Assembly: GCA_014607495.2 (NCBI GenBank) | Contig: CP053162.1 | Coordinates: 868,001-932,000, forward strand | DNA length: 64,000 nucleotides | Direction of reading: 5' to 3' | Source of the DNA: Carposina sasakii | Lineage: Eukaryota; Arthropoda; Insecta; Lepidoptera; Carposinidae | Shown here: positions 25,501-33,699 of the stretch, piece by piece | How positions within the stretch are numbered: the first letter of the stretch is position 1 | Layout of the letters: every line of letters starts with the position of its first letter | Program-made: the position numbers and the translations under genes | Notes under the pieces: model-generated | The model's database searches: none | What the model saw: the letters and a program-made list of their open reading frames with translations, nothing else | What the model was told of the DNA's origin: nothing

Positions 25501-28181
25501 TTACCGAGATTCGAACCCAGGACCTACAGCGCGGTAGGCAACGTCACCACCAAGTACGCCAACCGGTCGGCAAACGTGTCGACGAATTTATTAAATACTT
25601 CATAGCGTCCATTCTTGACGGCCGATTGGTGTAGTAGGTAATGACCCTGCCTGCGACGCCATAGGTCCTGGGTTCGAATCCCGGTGCAAACATTAATATG
25701 ACGAATGTTCGTTTCCGAATCATGGATGTTTCTATACATATCTATGTATTTATATACTGTTGCTTAGTACCCTCGACGTACCAGGCGAATAAGGGTTTCC
25801 GAGAGGTGGGCAACACCGCCTTCCGTGTCGAATACATAGTCAAAAATGATAATGCGGTCACCAACCCACCTGCTCAGCGTGGTGACTATGGGCAAACGTC
25901 CCCCTGTGGCAGTAGCCCTGAGAGAGGCTTACGTCCAGCAGTGGACTGCAATAGGCTGAAGAGAAAGAGAGGGAGTACCCACGACACTGTGGGACTAAGT
26001 TAATGTGTTGTGTAGTGTGAAAATATTTTTTTTCCTCCCCAGTTACCAGACCTGGTGGAAAACAACCCCATGGTGGCCATCTCAGTGCTACTAAAGTTAA
26101 TCCACACACCACAAATTACGGAGTATTTTTCCGTGCTCGTCAATATGGAGATGTCGTTGCATTCGATGGAGGTCGTCAATCGGTGAGTTAAGCTGGCTTA
26201 GCTGTGGCCGGGAATTGGATGGGGTTACCATTGTACTTTGTCACGACTTAAATTATATTATTTTCTGAACCTTTTCTGATTCGGGGTTTCACTAGAATAC
26301 ATGCATGTCCTTGCACTCAGGAACTCGCGGGCATTCTCTCAGGCGATATACAGGTAGTTTTTTCGTTGCCACCCTTAACGAAGGGTACATACAAATAAAT
26401 CTAAGTAATTTTATGCCAAAAAATACTGGGAAATTATGTTTTTTTTATTATTTTTTATTACTTAATCCGGTGAAATTTATAGTGTCCAGTGTTTATGCTA
26501 GTTTTTTCATAGACAGATATTGATTATTTCTCGTGAAAAAATCTTGCTACGCGCGTCAATGTGCATTTATGCAGAAAAACGCAGTCTATTTACTCAACTT
26601 TGGACCCTAATATTTTGGAAACCAGACACTTCCCAGGTATGCTTCCATGGAGAAAAATGATCGTGATGATGAGATTCCGTAGTTTTCGGGAACGTTGACG
26701 ATCTAAAATCACCCTATACAGGGTGTAACAAAAAGGGTATGTTAAGCGAAAAGCTACGTAAATAGCCCACTGTAGAGAACCTACCCACAAAATTTGAGAC
26801 TCGAAATCACATGTTTATTTTTCAAGATTGTATGAAAATTCCTGAGATGTTTAAAAATTCTCCATACTATCGGGAAAAATAAACATGTGATTTCGAGTCT
26901 CAAATTTTGTACCAGAACCAGATAACTTTTGAAAGGGGTCTATGAGGAATAAAAGTTCGGGAATCCCTGCTCTAGAGTCTAGAGCAGCGGTTCCCAAACT
27001 TTTTTTTACTCATAGACCCTTTTTTAAAATTTAACTGGTTCTGGTGAACCCCTACAGGCCTACACCACATACAAATTCATTGTAAACCCCTATTTTTTTA
27101 CGCCAACGTAGACCCCATCGCATCTCCTGTGGACCCCTGGGGGTCCACCTGGACCACTTTGGGAACCACTGGTCTAGAGCCTATCTCCTATCTTATTCTT
27201 CAGATAGGCTATTTGACTTTTGGAAAAATCGGCCCTAAGCCAAGTAAATAATATTCTATTCTACCACGTATCCAGTTTGACGACCTCAGTGGACCTGCCA
27301 GTAGAATTCGTGCACCTCTACATCAGCAACTGTATCTCCACGTGTGAAACCATTCGTGACAGATACATGCAGAACCGGCTGGTACGACTCGTGTGTGTGT
27401 TCCTACAGTCGCTTATTAGGAACAAGATCATTAATGTTAAGGTGAGTACGAGTACCTAGACACAAGCGGTAGGTGAGTTATCCTACCAATATTATAGGTA
27501 TATACGCGAAAGTTTGTAAGTATGGATGGATGGATGTTTGTTACTCGTTCACGTAAACGGCTGGAGCGATTTTGATAAAATCTGGTATGGAGTTAGCTGA
27601 CAGCCTGGATTAACACATAAGCTACTTTTTATCCCGGGAAAATATTTTTATTCCGGATATTATGATATATTGTATTTTCTGTAGTCCGCGCGGACGAAGT
27701 CGCGGGCGTCCACTAGTACAAACATAATAAAATTATGATAAATCAAGAGGCATGATAATTGCGCTCGCTTCGCTCGCTCTTCTAAATTATATGCATTTAT
27801 TTTTTATTTATGTTCAAATCATTAAACATAAATAAAAAGTTAACTTTGTTACATTTGATACTGTTGGGATATTTTATTTGTATTGACATGAATGAAAAGC
27901 TATTCATTCCAATTTTAAATCATAAATTTAGAAAAAAAAAATGCATATAAATGCGTCCTTATCTCCGCAAAATATATCTTCCAGCGCATCAGAAAACAAA
28001 GTGAGATAAACAAATTCATTTATTCTTATTTCTATACATTGTCTCTTCACAGGAATTATTCATAGAAGTGGAGGCATTCTGCGTAGAGTTCAGTCGAATC
28101 AGAGAGGCGGCGGCATTGTTCCGACTGCTGAAACAACTGGATTCCGGCGATGCACTACACAAGGATAGCAAGGAGCCCTAG
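13528..28181 (+). CDS. CNOT11: CCR4-NOT transcription complex subunit 11, complete, ten exons
   Basis: CNOT11 pairs with CNOT10 on the N-terminal part of NOT1 in the CCR4-NOT deadenylase, which shortens mRNA poly(A) tails. Exons: 13528-13571, 13652-13743, 14360-14583, 18286-18446, 18776-18911, 19644-19760, 21202-21432, 26043-26182, 27276-27441 and 28053-28181. They total 1440 nt (479 aa plus stop), and every junction phase is consistent. The family match is strongest at the C terminus: [65 protein letters not shown] and [16 protein letters not shown]. The N terminus aligns more loosely ([19 protein letters not shown]). Exons 4-6 give a middle region I could not align to the human protein, and exon 7 starts with a Lys/Glu then Pro/Ala-rich linker. 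The first exon is small, and its GTGCGT donor is the least certain junction. Exons 4-6 recur at 60746-61871. Confidence 0.93.
13880..13993 (+). repeat. Dispersed repeat 'V', truncated copy 3
   Basis: Contains 'atcgcgcctctatcctttac', 'accacatggtgccacttctg' and 'gagggtatagttaagatgta', then stops. It lies in CNOT11 intron 2. Confidence 0.6.
14677..14897 (+). mobile_element. MITE family Y (palindromic, TA target), copy 1
   Basis: TA-CAGGGTGTAACAAAAGGGGT at the left and the inverted counterpart ending CATCCTG-TA at the right. The two halves are inverted copies of each other ('gtatgttaagcgagaagcta' against 'tagcttttcgcttaacatac'). Members can fold into long hairpins. It lies in CNOT11 intron 3. 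Confidence 0.85.
15064..15439 (+). mobile_element. MITE family Z (CAGGGTTAATTTTAA ends, TA target)
   Basis: 376 bp. The left end is TA-CAGGGTTAATTTTAATACAT and the right end is its inverted repeat, AAAATTAACCCTG-TA. The arms extend through 'atcaataacctcgc' and 'gactagttagcta' with mismatches. Only one copy was seen in the window. Confidence 0.85.
15537..15796 (+). mobile_element. MITE family Y, copy 2
   Basis: 260 bp, full length: TA-CAGGGTGTAACAAAAAGGGT ... ACACCCTG-TA. It has the long inverted-repeat structure of the family and lies just left of the duplicated block. Confidence 0.88.
16123..16312. mobile_element. Palindromic MITE ('agcgatagcgaaaattgtac')
   Basis: Ends CCCCTCATTAC... and ...GTAATAAGGGG, with long arms that include 'gcaaagcgatagcgaaaatt' and its complement. 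Further copies lie at 43054-43240 and inside the second block near 58600-58790, with a fragment near 30025-30070. Next to it (about 16313-16445) is the 3' part of a tRNA-derived SINE ('ggtttgaatcccaaccggtg'). Confidence 0.75.
16461..17935 (+). pseudogene. RTE-type LINE reverse transcriptase remnant
   Basis: Broken reverse transcriptase in CNOT11 intron 3. Pieces in order: [19 protein letters not shown] with [11 protein letters not shown] (16611-16829); [26 protein letters not shown] and [16 protein letters not shown] (16945-17367); then the C-terminal [17 protein letters not shown] (17662-17958). The catalytic FADD box is present, but frameshifts and stops separate the pieces. About 90 bp ending in (aataaa)n is inserted at roughly 16830-16905 in the middle of the domain. 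The same broken element, with the same insertion, lies at 58920-60400. Confidence 0.85.
17935..18110 (-). mobile_element. Helitron-like fragment
   Basis: 'gtcggaattatccagaatga', 'cccgggacaaaaagtagcct' and 'ctgagattagcgtgcacaaa' match the Helitron-like repeat at 50816-51160. It follows the RTE remnant directly in CNOT11 intron 3. Confidence 0.55.
19093..19462 (-). mobile_element. MITE family X, copy 3, absent from the second copy of the block
   Basis: 370 bp between 'atggcggcta' and 'tttctagaca', starting TA-CAGGGTGTTTTTTTGTGG and ending AAATCACCCTG-TA. The matching place in the other copy (61556-61580) reads 'atggcggctatatttctaga', the empty site. The comparison fixes the element ends and shows a TA target duplication. 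Confidence 0.93.
19890..20330. other. Scrambled stretch with internal duplications
   Basis: The run 'attgccaacagaatattaat' occurs at about 19989 and 20152, and 'cgtaaatgttatttcagact' at about 20110 and 20275. The other copy of the block (61945-62180) has each only once. Fragments of repeat 'V' are interleaved ('atataatcacgcatttttca', 'ggcagagcaccaaggg'). This may be a real local rearrangement or an assembly mosaic. No gene is seen here. Confidence 0.7.
21484..21825 (+). mobile_element. tRNA-derived SINE
   Basis: The head contains pol III A-box-like 'gatagcccagtggttaagac' and B-box-like 'agttcgatccc'. The body runs through 'ctcgtgcctcggaaagcacg' and 'gcacacacttgtgcactata' to 'gattggtcgccttggccg'. 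An inverted, partial copy lies at 33308-33560. It is in CNOT11 intron 7. Confidence 0.8.
21947..22426 (+). CDS. LINE ORF1 protein
   Basis: 159 codons, rich in Lys, Arg and Asn, with no CCHC zinc knuckle visible. The middle part ([20 protein letters not shown]) has the look of a small RNA-binding fold, which is inference. It overlaps the start of ORF2 by 23 bases in another frame. Such ORF1 proteins package LINE RNA. The frame is intact, suggesting a young copy. Confidence 0.7.
   Translation: MAAASANTNESQTNNILSFSEMVKTNNREWTKQKRNEEWILVENQRRRNRFISQRGSAAVELEGKDFLFKAADTKVPLFISNVHKDVVEQDIIKYIFEKTQEKVTLVKKINMKRDRDYNAFKLFVTKYKLSMFLDDKMWPSGISFRRFVNLQHDKQNKT
22404..25313 (+). pseudogene. LINE ORF2: endonuclease plus reverse transcriptase, interrupted by a hairpin insertion
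   Basis: An apurinic-type endonuclease comes first ([36 protein letters not shown]). The reverse transcriptase follows: [53 protein letters not shown] and the catalytic [10 protein letters not shown]. The frame is open except for one TAA at 22785-22787 contributed by the 81-bp hairpin insertion at 22735-22819. That insertion is a multiple of three, so the two parts stay in the same frame. ORF2 nicks target DNA and copies the LINE RNA into it. The clade is uncertain; CR1- or Daphne-like is a guess from general appearance. Confidence 0.88.
22735..22819. mobile_element. Tiny hairpin insertion in the LINE (30-bp arms)
   Basis: Arms 22735-22764 and 22790-22819 are exact inverted repeats (ATATCGCACCTTCGGTGCAA...) around a 25-base loop. 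Each arm contains a nested hairpin GCACC-TTC-GGTGC. Removing 81 bases leaves 'agtcatatgttgg' and restores a continuous ORF2, so it is an insertion with a short duplication (ATAT, AT or TA; the repeat makes these indistinguishable). Confidence 0.88.
25617..25750 (+). mobile_element. tRNA-derived SINE, second family
   Basis: 'gccgattggtgtagtaggta' and the B-box-like 'gggttcgaatcccgg', then 'catggatgtttctatacata'. An inverted tRNA-like head ('gagattcgaacccaggacct') stands just left at about 25505-25535. Related copies lie near 16313-16445, 52900-53030 (inverted) and 54790-54915 (inverted). Confidence 0.7.
25760..25965 (+). repeat. Dispersed repeat with 'cagcagtggactgcaatagg' end
   Basis: Contains 'aagggtttccgagaggtggg', 'caacccacctgctcagcgtg' and 'cttacgtccagcagtggact'. 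It is the same family as 4250-4515 and abuts the SINE at 25617-25750. It lies in CNOT11 intron 7. Confidence 0.65.
26351..26711 (-). mobile_element. MITE family X, copy 4
   Basis: Starts TA-CAGGTAGTTTTTTCGTTG and ends 'aaaatcaccct', with the family's internal blocks. Its right end directly abuts a family Y element; the join reads 'caccctatacagggtg', so one inserted at the edge of the other. Confidence 0.8.
26719..26913 (+). mobile_element. MITE family Y, copy 3, right end lost
   Basis: Begins CAGGGTGTAACAAAAAGGGT and keeps both halves up to 'gagtctcaaattttg', then runs into an inverted fragment of the hAT MITE family ('agataacttttgaaaggggt', 26920-26970). Confidence 0.8.
26985..27171. mobile_element. 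hAT-type MITE, copy 3
   Basis: 187 bp, CAGCGGTTCCCAAA ... GGGAACCACTG, with the perfect 8-bp duplication GTCTAGAG (26977-26984 and 27172-27179). An inverted partial copy precedes it. It lies in CNOT11 intron 8. Confidence 0.92.
27497..27714 (+). mobile_element. Helitron-like element with CTAG 3' end
   Basis: 'gcgaaagtttgtaagtatgg', 'tactcgttcacgtaaacggc', 'ctactttttatcccgggaaa', and the end 'gacgaagtcgcgggcgtcc' followed by ACTAG. This is a common non-coding lepidopteran repeat. It is in CNOT11 intron 9. Confidence 0.7.
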
Positions 28182-28479
28182 TAGGGCTTCGCTAGCGGTC
28201 TCTAGCAGAAACCAACTGAGCCATCGGGTCAATTAACTCGAATGACGAATTTTAACATCTCTTTTCTGTTCTGATTGGCGCCGAGCTTACTATGGTTTGT
28301 ATGTGTGGGTGGATATGGACACATACCCACTACATGGAATATACGTAACCGAGCTTACTACGAATGCTTCACTCTGTGTTGTGACAGACAACAACAAGAT
28401 ACGTCCATGCTTGCGTGTAATTAAACTGAAATTATTTATTAACTTTCCTATTAAGGCAAGGTGCCTAGAGTCATCATCA

Positions 28480-28622
28480 TCATCATCATTTACAGCCCTG
28501 AGAAGTCCACTGTTGGACATAGGCCTCCCCCAACAACCTCCACTCCGACCGGTCGGAAGCAGCCTGCATCCAACCGACGCCCGCAACCTTGACCAGGTCA
28601 TCCGTCCACCTCGCGTAATCGC
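28480..28622 (-). repeat. RTE-type LINE tail fragment
   Basis: 'agtccactgttggacatagg' and 'gaccaggtcatccgtccacc' are, on the minus strand, the last part of an RTE-type ORF and its 3' end. It lies just downstream of the CNOT11 stop. Apart from this and the tRNA-like sequence at 29060, I see nothing coding in 28182-30863. Confidence 0.6.
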
Positions 28623-29059
28623 CTAGAGTAATTTTGAAATAATATTTATAAAAAATTGGAAGCTATTTCAATCAAATCACTCGTTTGTAAATTGGTTTTG
28701 GTTTTATTTTGATTGCCCTGTATAAGAATTCTTCTTAACAAAGAATGTTTTGCAATATTTAGGACAGAAGAGAGATGCCACACTTTAAAAATAATATAAA
28801 GTGATACTAGACCCAATTCCACAAGGATATTGTACAAGTGGGCTTACGCTGTAATAGATGAACTCTTATACGATAAAGAATATAGCAATATTATGTGCGT
28901 GTGTATTAGGGTGGTCCATAAACATATATGTAGTAAAAAATATTTTTTGCAGCTTTGTTTGCCGAGATTTGGCTTATGTATAGCTATCGGGATGAAAAAA
29001 TAACGTTGCCAATAATGTAATTTCAAATAGAGATGGTAAAATTCGTCATCCGAGTAATT

Positions 29060-29131
29060 GACCTGGTGGCTTAGTGGTAAGAGCGCTGGCACGGAATGCA
29101 GAGGTCGTGGGTTCGATTCCCACCCGGGTGA
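29060..29131 (+). pseudogene. tRNA-like sequence (tRNA-derived SINE head or tRNA pseudogene)
   Basis: A-box-like TGGCTTAGTGGT (29067-29078) and B-box GGTTCGATTCC (29110-29120) are present, and the T arm GTGGG-TTCGATT-CCCAC is perfect. The acceptor stem has an unpaired first position, and the anticodon stem has a bulge and mismatches, so no clear anticodon can be assigned. It is not called a working tRNA. Confidence 0.6.
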
Positions 29132-30863
29132 GGAATTTTTTCCATTTCTTTATTAATAAATTTATAATATATGTTTCGCCACCCCTAAGATTTATTATAC
29201 CTACCACTCTTATTATGTACGAAAAATTTCAGCCCCCTATCGTATATACAAGGGGGTGCTCATCGAAACAGAAGTTTCAGTTATAGATAGGAGTTGTAAT
29301 GACCTCTAAAGTGACCAGTATGCAAACCATAGAACTCTATAGCAGTGTTCACAATTTCCCTTACGTCTCTGATTTACGCAATAAAGATTCCACACGAACT
29401 TTAATGGGTCTTTGTTATTGTAGAAATTGAACATCAATTATAGGGCGAAATTGTGATAATGTGGGTTTGTAGACCATCGTTACAGGGCTGTAGTAATATA
29501 GTGAGCGCAAAAACTGTAAAACAGAGCAATATTGTAATGTAGCTGAGTTTTAAAATACCTTTAGATGACTCAATTGCCCTAAAAAAAAACATCTTTTTTT
29601 CTAGTAGATGAACACATTTTTTAACACTGATTCACTTCATAGTCTACTAAATAAGTATCAAATATGTTAATAAACCTGTTTAAAGATTAATTTTCACTAT
29701 ATTGACTAATTTAAATACGAAATTTATCTGTAACAAAAAATTAAAATTGAGTATTTTACACAAAAAAATCAAAAACAACACTTGGTTGAGCACCCTGTTC
29801 TACTTATGCTATCTCACTGATATTTTACTATGTCATTACTATAAATACATGTAACATAATAACGGGGTGGCTAAAATAAAATAATCAAAAAAAATTTTTT
29901 GGACCGGGTGGTCCCACACTAGGGTTAGTGTGTATACATACATACATAAATTATTTTATTATACAAAAACTTGTCATTGGCTGGTGTCAGAGCTATTCGG
30001 GAGAGCTATTGCGTAATTTGCAGTAGCAAAGCCGAAGGACTGATATAGCGAAAATTGACCAAGTTACGTAATAGTCCTGCGGAAGACGCACTAGGGGCGC
30101 GGGCGCATATTATTATTACACATAAACAGGCAGGCAGTTGGGGCAACTGATTGCGCCTGTATCTGGTTGTGCTCCTCTTGCATATGGCATGACATTGTGT
30201 GGCGTCAGATAGAACATCGTTTCACAGCCACCCGGACGGTAGGCTGATTACGTTCCTTGCAGAAGCAGAGCGATAGCAATGCGACAGTGAAAATTGAGAA
30301 TGCGAGTGCGTGGGGCAAGGTGCGGTGCGCGGAAGGACGCCACGCCTCACGTTCCTATGAAATTGATGTTCTAGTTCTAGTGGGTCTCCCGCATAGCTTT
30401 GAAAACAGCCAACAGTTATGCTGAATTTAAACGCCTCGTGGGCGAAAGTTGACAAATTACATCATACCTATTTATTGTAAAGGTTGTGTTTTCTTGTTTT
30501 TGGCACATATTTATTTATTTATCCTAGCAGGTATGATGGCATGAACAGTTCATTGCTGTTATGTGATGCTTTACTAATACCAATAAGATTGATTATCCAC
30601 TAGGTAGCTACATGCACCGAAGTCTTGCAAGAGTCCAACAGACCGTAATAGACAACTTTAATAGGTAAGTACATACCTAATGTAAAGGATCTTATAATGC
30701 AATATCATAAGCACTGGCTTATGATATTGCTAGCCATGGATAAACAATGTTAAATTGTCTATTTCCTTTTGTTTTGTATAGTTTTAAGACTCTGTGATGA
30801 TTCATTTGTTTAATGAGAAGAATTTTAAAGTGAAATAAAGAAAATGAAATCACTATACTATAA

Positions 30864-30869
30864 TTTATT
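30864..30869 (-). terminator. Poly(A) signal AATAAA for the METTL23-SLIRP-ACBD6 unit
   Basis: AATAAA on the minus strand, about 50 bases after the ACBD6 stop. There is no room for a poly(A) signal in the 3- and 37-base spaces between the three genes, so this is the first one after all of them. Confidence 0.75.
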
Positions 30870-30918
30870 TTTCATAACTACATTATAAAACGAAATGTTA
30901 TGACTAAGGCAGGTTAAC

Positions 30919-31695
30919 CTAAGTTTTTAAAGTAAGACCTTCCAGAATTTTCCTTATCTCTATATCAGAAGCCAGATCTATTGGTGTGCAGTTCTCTTCA
31001 TCTTTGATGAGTGAAGCACCAGCTGCTGCTAAGATCTTTGTGGCATTCATGTGGCCACATGAAGCTGCATAATGCAAGGCTGTCTGGCCCATGTCATCAA
31101 CAGCATCTAATGGACATCCTCCCTCAATTGCTGCTTTCAAAGATTGGGTAGCATCCCTATCCGCTGCCCAGTGTAAAGCGGTGAGCCCATCTTCGTCTTT
31201 CTCGTATTTCAACTCAGGATTTGCAGCTAGAAGTTCCCGAACTCTTTCAGGGCAATCTTCCCGGGCTGCATCAATCAGGGTCAGGTTTTTGTGGTCCAAT
31301 TCAGGTTCAGGAGTGTACTGGAGAGATGACACAGCAACCCAAGCTTCGGTTTGCGAGTTTGTATCTGGCTGCTTGATATTACAATCAGGGTCATATATAC
31401 TTACTGTGGCTATGTATTTTTCTTTAATTGCTTCATCCATTGGCATGGTGCCTAGTTTGTCCCAGGCTTCCCATTTTTTCCTCCCTCGTCCGTCCAGCCA
31501 ACCAGGTTTGGGGATATTGCACTTGCCCTCAGTGCCTTGCTTGCCTAATAAACCATACAGCTCAAGAAGCTGGTCATTATTCAACTGTGATGTAATCTTC
31601 CTGAGATGAGCTGCAGCTTTATTGAATGAAACATCTAGAGGGGACTGGTCATCATCAGAAAAGTCTGAATCTGGGTATACTGGAAGAGCTGCCAT
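30919..31695 (-). CDS. ACBD6: Acyl-CoA-binding domain-containing protein 6
   Basis: 258 aa, intronless, close to the usual length. An acyl-CoA-binding domain comes first (residues about 20-105) with LYGLLGKQGTEGKCN and GRKKWEAWDKLG, the helix-2/helix-3 signature that holds the CoA. Two ankyrin repeats follow near residues 168-198 (DGLTALHWAADRD) and 201-231 (MGQTALHYAASCGH). ACBD6 binds long, unsaturated acyl-CoA and, in vertebrates, supports N-myristoylation. It is third in a packed same-strand row: the SLIRP stop lies 37 bases upstream, too close for its own promoter and poly(A) site, so translation probably depends on a shared transcript. CNOT11 points toward it from the left. Confidence 0.96.
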   Translation of the reverse strand: MAALPVYPDSDFSDDDQSPLDVSFNKAAAHLRKITSQLNNDQLLELYGLLGKQGTEGKCNIPKPGWLDGRGRKKWEAWDKLGTMPMDEAIKEKYIATVSIYDPDCNIKQPDTNSQTEAWVAVSSLQYTPEPELDHKNLTLIDAAREDCPERVRELLAANPELKYEKDEDGLTALHWAADRDATQSLKAAIEGGCPLDAVDDMGQTALHYAASCGHMNATKILAAAGASLIKDEENCTPIDLASDIEIRKILEGLTLKT

Positions 31696-31732
31696 AGCTG
31701 TCTAACTAAACTACCTACTAGGGAAGTGGTAA

Positions 31733-31990
31733 CTAATTATTTTGAACTTGCACAGTAAGATTAAGTCCTTCTAATATGTGTATTTGTTTGTTTGTTGCGT
31801 CAGCAGCTGCAGATGGACTGGCAAACTCAATGAAACCGTATCCTTTGCTGACACCAGTAGATCGGTCAAACACTACTTTGGCACTCTGTACTGGCCCAAA
31901 TTGTGAAAAGTATTCTCTAAGTTGTCGATGACCCACTGTCCATGGCAAGTTGCCCACATAGAGGCGTGCTGCTCTGGCTGTGCTGGCCAT
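31733..31990 (-). CDS. SLIRP: SRA stem-loop-interacting RNA-binding protein (SLIRP), mitochondrial
   Basis: 85 aa and essentially one RRM: RNP2 LYVGNL at residues 10-15 and RNP1 KGYGFIEF at 49-56. SLIRP binds LRPPRC and stabilises mitochondrial mRNAs. The protein is shorter than the human one, with only about nine residues before the RRM. That stretch (A/R-rich) could serve as a minimal import signal, which is inference. The ATG lies 3 bases after the METTL23 stop (TAG-GTA-ATG), and ACBD6 follows 37 bases after its stop. Assignment as SLIRP rather than another small RRM protein rests on size and the LPWTV...LREYFSQFGPV pattern. Confidence 0.9.
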   Translation of the reverse strand: MASTARAARLYVGNLPWTVGHRQLREYFSQFGPVQSAKVVFDRSTGVSKGYGFIEFASPSAAADATNKQIHILEGLNLTVQVQNN

Positions 31991-31993
31991 TAC

Positions 31994-32689
31994 CTATACA
32001 GATGTGATTTCAAGTAAATGCAAAGACCTTTCGCCAATAAGGGCTCTAAAGTCAACTCCGGAGTTGTCACTTAGCGAATCCAAGTCCACGAGAGCACCTT
32101 TAAGTCCCCAATTCTTCAGTAGAGCCTCAATCGACCAGTCTGCACTGCGTTCCTGGTAAGCACACAAAAATCGCGCGTCAGTACAGTCTATCAGATAAGC
32201 AACAGTCGATAACACTTCCTCAAATTGAGACGGTTCATAGAAGCAATCTGATGCTAATAACAAGTCTACAGGACGTAAGTTATGAACTTCACTTAAAAAG
32301 AGGCCCCAGGCAAGTCCCAGGATTTGTAAATCTCTGCCTGGAATCAGACCGTTAGCTTCGCAGCAATCGGATAGATGTTTCAGAGATCGCGGTAGAGCTA
32401 CACTATCCGTCAGTGTAACACTAGCCCCGCACTTTGCTGCCAAGATCCCCGGGAGTCCTGTGCCACAACCGAGCTCCAAAACACGCAGGCCGCGCAAATT
32501 CCGGCGTTGAGTCCACAAGTACCAAGCTAGAACCGGAGCAGAAGGCCACGTGTAGAACGAGTAGCCAGCAGATAGGAGCTCCGGAATAACTATCTCTAGG
32601 TATTCACCCCGGGTGTCGCCGTTACTAGCTGATTTGCCCCGAAATACAAACTTCTTCACTTGACTGTTTACTGGGCGACCATCGCTCAT
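31994..32689 (-). CDS. METTL23: Methyltransferase-like protein 23
   Basis: 231 aa, intronless. It is a class I S-adenosylmethionine methyltransferase of the family-16 type. Motif I is LELGCGTGLPG (residues 71-81) with ILAAKCGA after it. The acidic motif II region is TLTDS (92-96). The family's LASDCFYEP (145-153; the human form has ASDVFFEP) and ERSADWSIEALL (180-191) follow. YTWPSAPVLAWYLW (46-59) matches the YxWPxAxVLAxYLW entry motif. Human METTL23 has been reported as a protein arginine methyltransferase acting on histone H3. It is first of three packed genes; SLIRP starts 3 bases after its stop. A four-codon upstream ORF overlaps its start codon. Confidence 0.94.
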   Translation of the reverse strand: MSDGRPVNSQVKKFVFRGKSASNGDTRGEYLEIVIPELLSAGYSFYTWPSAPVLAWYLWTQRRNLRGLRVLELGCGTGLPGILAAKCGASVTLTDSVALPRSLKHLSDCCEANGLIPGRDLQILGLAWGLFLSEVHNLRPVDLLLASDCFYEPSQFEEVLSTVAYLIDCTDARFLCAYQERSADWSIEALLKNWGLKGALVDLDSLSDNSGVDFRALIGERSLHLLEITSV

Positions 32690-32700
32690 TTCACTGGCAT
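32686..32700 (-). promoter_or_regulatory. Short upstream ORF overlapping the METTL23 start
   Basis: ATG CCA GTG AAA TGA on the minus strand. The uORF stop TGA overlaps the METTL23 ATG as ATGA, the classic arrangement for termination-reinitiation. Whether it lies in the mRNA depends on the transcription start. A good donor (GTGAGT, minus strand, 32783-32788) suggests a 5'-UTR intron that may or may not remove it. Confidence 0.5.
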
Positions 32701-33307
32701 TTCCTAGCGAAATGCAGTCACAAAATCAAGCTAAATATGAAGGACTAGGATAGGATATTTGCAAAGAAATATTTTTTTCTCAACTCACCACAAAAAACGC
32801 ACACCACCCGCGTGAGTTACACCACTTGTTTCGTTCGTTCAATTTGTTCATTTCATTCATTCAAAAATGACATTAGGGCACCGATTGTGTTAAGGAGCTT
32901 ACTCACGAAACCTGCTGGCACTTACAGGATTATAATAGGGTCGTTTACTTAAACTTTCCGGGATATAAAGATTTCAAAATCACAATTTTAGACTTGCCAA
33001 AAAACGCTCCATACAAATGGCTACCACGGTGTGACGTCACTCTTTAAGCAACTTGTATGCGCGTAAAAGAACTTTTGTTCTACAACTATATTAAATATTG
33101 CGTTTATAAATATGGTCACAGAACAAAAGTTGCTGTAAATGATGCAAATGGACATGTGATGTTGTAATTTTCAATTTATTTCACATTTGAAAAATGGACT
33201 TGCCCACTTAACTTTGAAGGCTTATTTAATACTACTTCATTTGGACACATAATCAAATTGTAATTTTACAGATAGGTATGATTTTGATTATTTATTCTGA
33301 TAAGAAT

Positions 33308-33560
33308 GATCTCTCTCCGACCGTATTTCGGCCAAGGCGACCAATCTCTACGGAGATTGGCCACGTACGCAGGAGATATTATAGTGCACAAGTGTGTGCG
33401 CAAACACAGATGCACTCTGTATTCCGTTACTCTCATAGTCCGATGAGATATGAGGCGCAGGACAAATGGTTTTACGTGCTTTCCGCGGCACGAGCTTAGT
33501 GACAATTTTGCAACATTAAAATCTGTGCATGAAATAAATTCATTGGCCCGTGACTGTGGT
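33308..33560 (-). mobile_element. tRNA-derived SINE, inverted partial copy
   Basis: Matches the SINE at 21484-21825 in reverse: 'cggccaaggcgaccaatctc', 'tatagtgcacaagtgtgtgc' and 'cgtgctttccgcggcacgag'. The tRNA head is mostly lost. The stretch 32790-33300 before it shows nothing I can name beyond the likely METTL23 promoter. Confidence 0.75.
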
Positions 33561-33699
33561 CGAACTGATAAGAATAAGATTTTATAAAGATTTTAGGAGA
33601 TGCCGCAGCAGATATAAATATAAAAATTACAGTAACAAGTTGCCGCTAATCGCCTAAGAAAATGAAATCAGTGAAACCTAACCTAACCAAAACGTGAAG

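Noticed and set aside
29060..29131. Functional tRNA gene
   Set aside because: The pol III boxes and T arm are good, but the acceptor and anticodon stems are imperfect and no anticodon can be assigned; it is treated as a SINE head or pseudogene.
29074..29286. 70-codon ORF over the tRNA-like sequence
   Set aside because: It starts inside the tRNA-like element, and its peptide is a translation of pol III box sequence and AT-rich flank.
30222..30455. 77-codon minus-strand ORF
   Set aside because: No family features were seen and there is repeat-like sequence on either side; a chance frame is more likely.
31091..31609. 172-codon plus-strand ORF
   Set aside because: It lies antisense inside ACBD6, whose conserved domains explain the sequence.
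31994..32689. A single fused METTL23-SLIRP-ACBD6 protein
   Set aside because: Each frame has its own stop and start, and the genes are not in one continuous frame.
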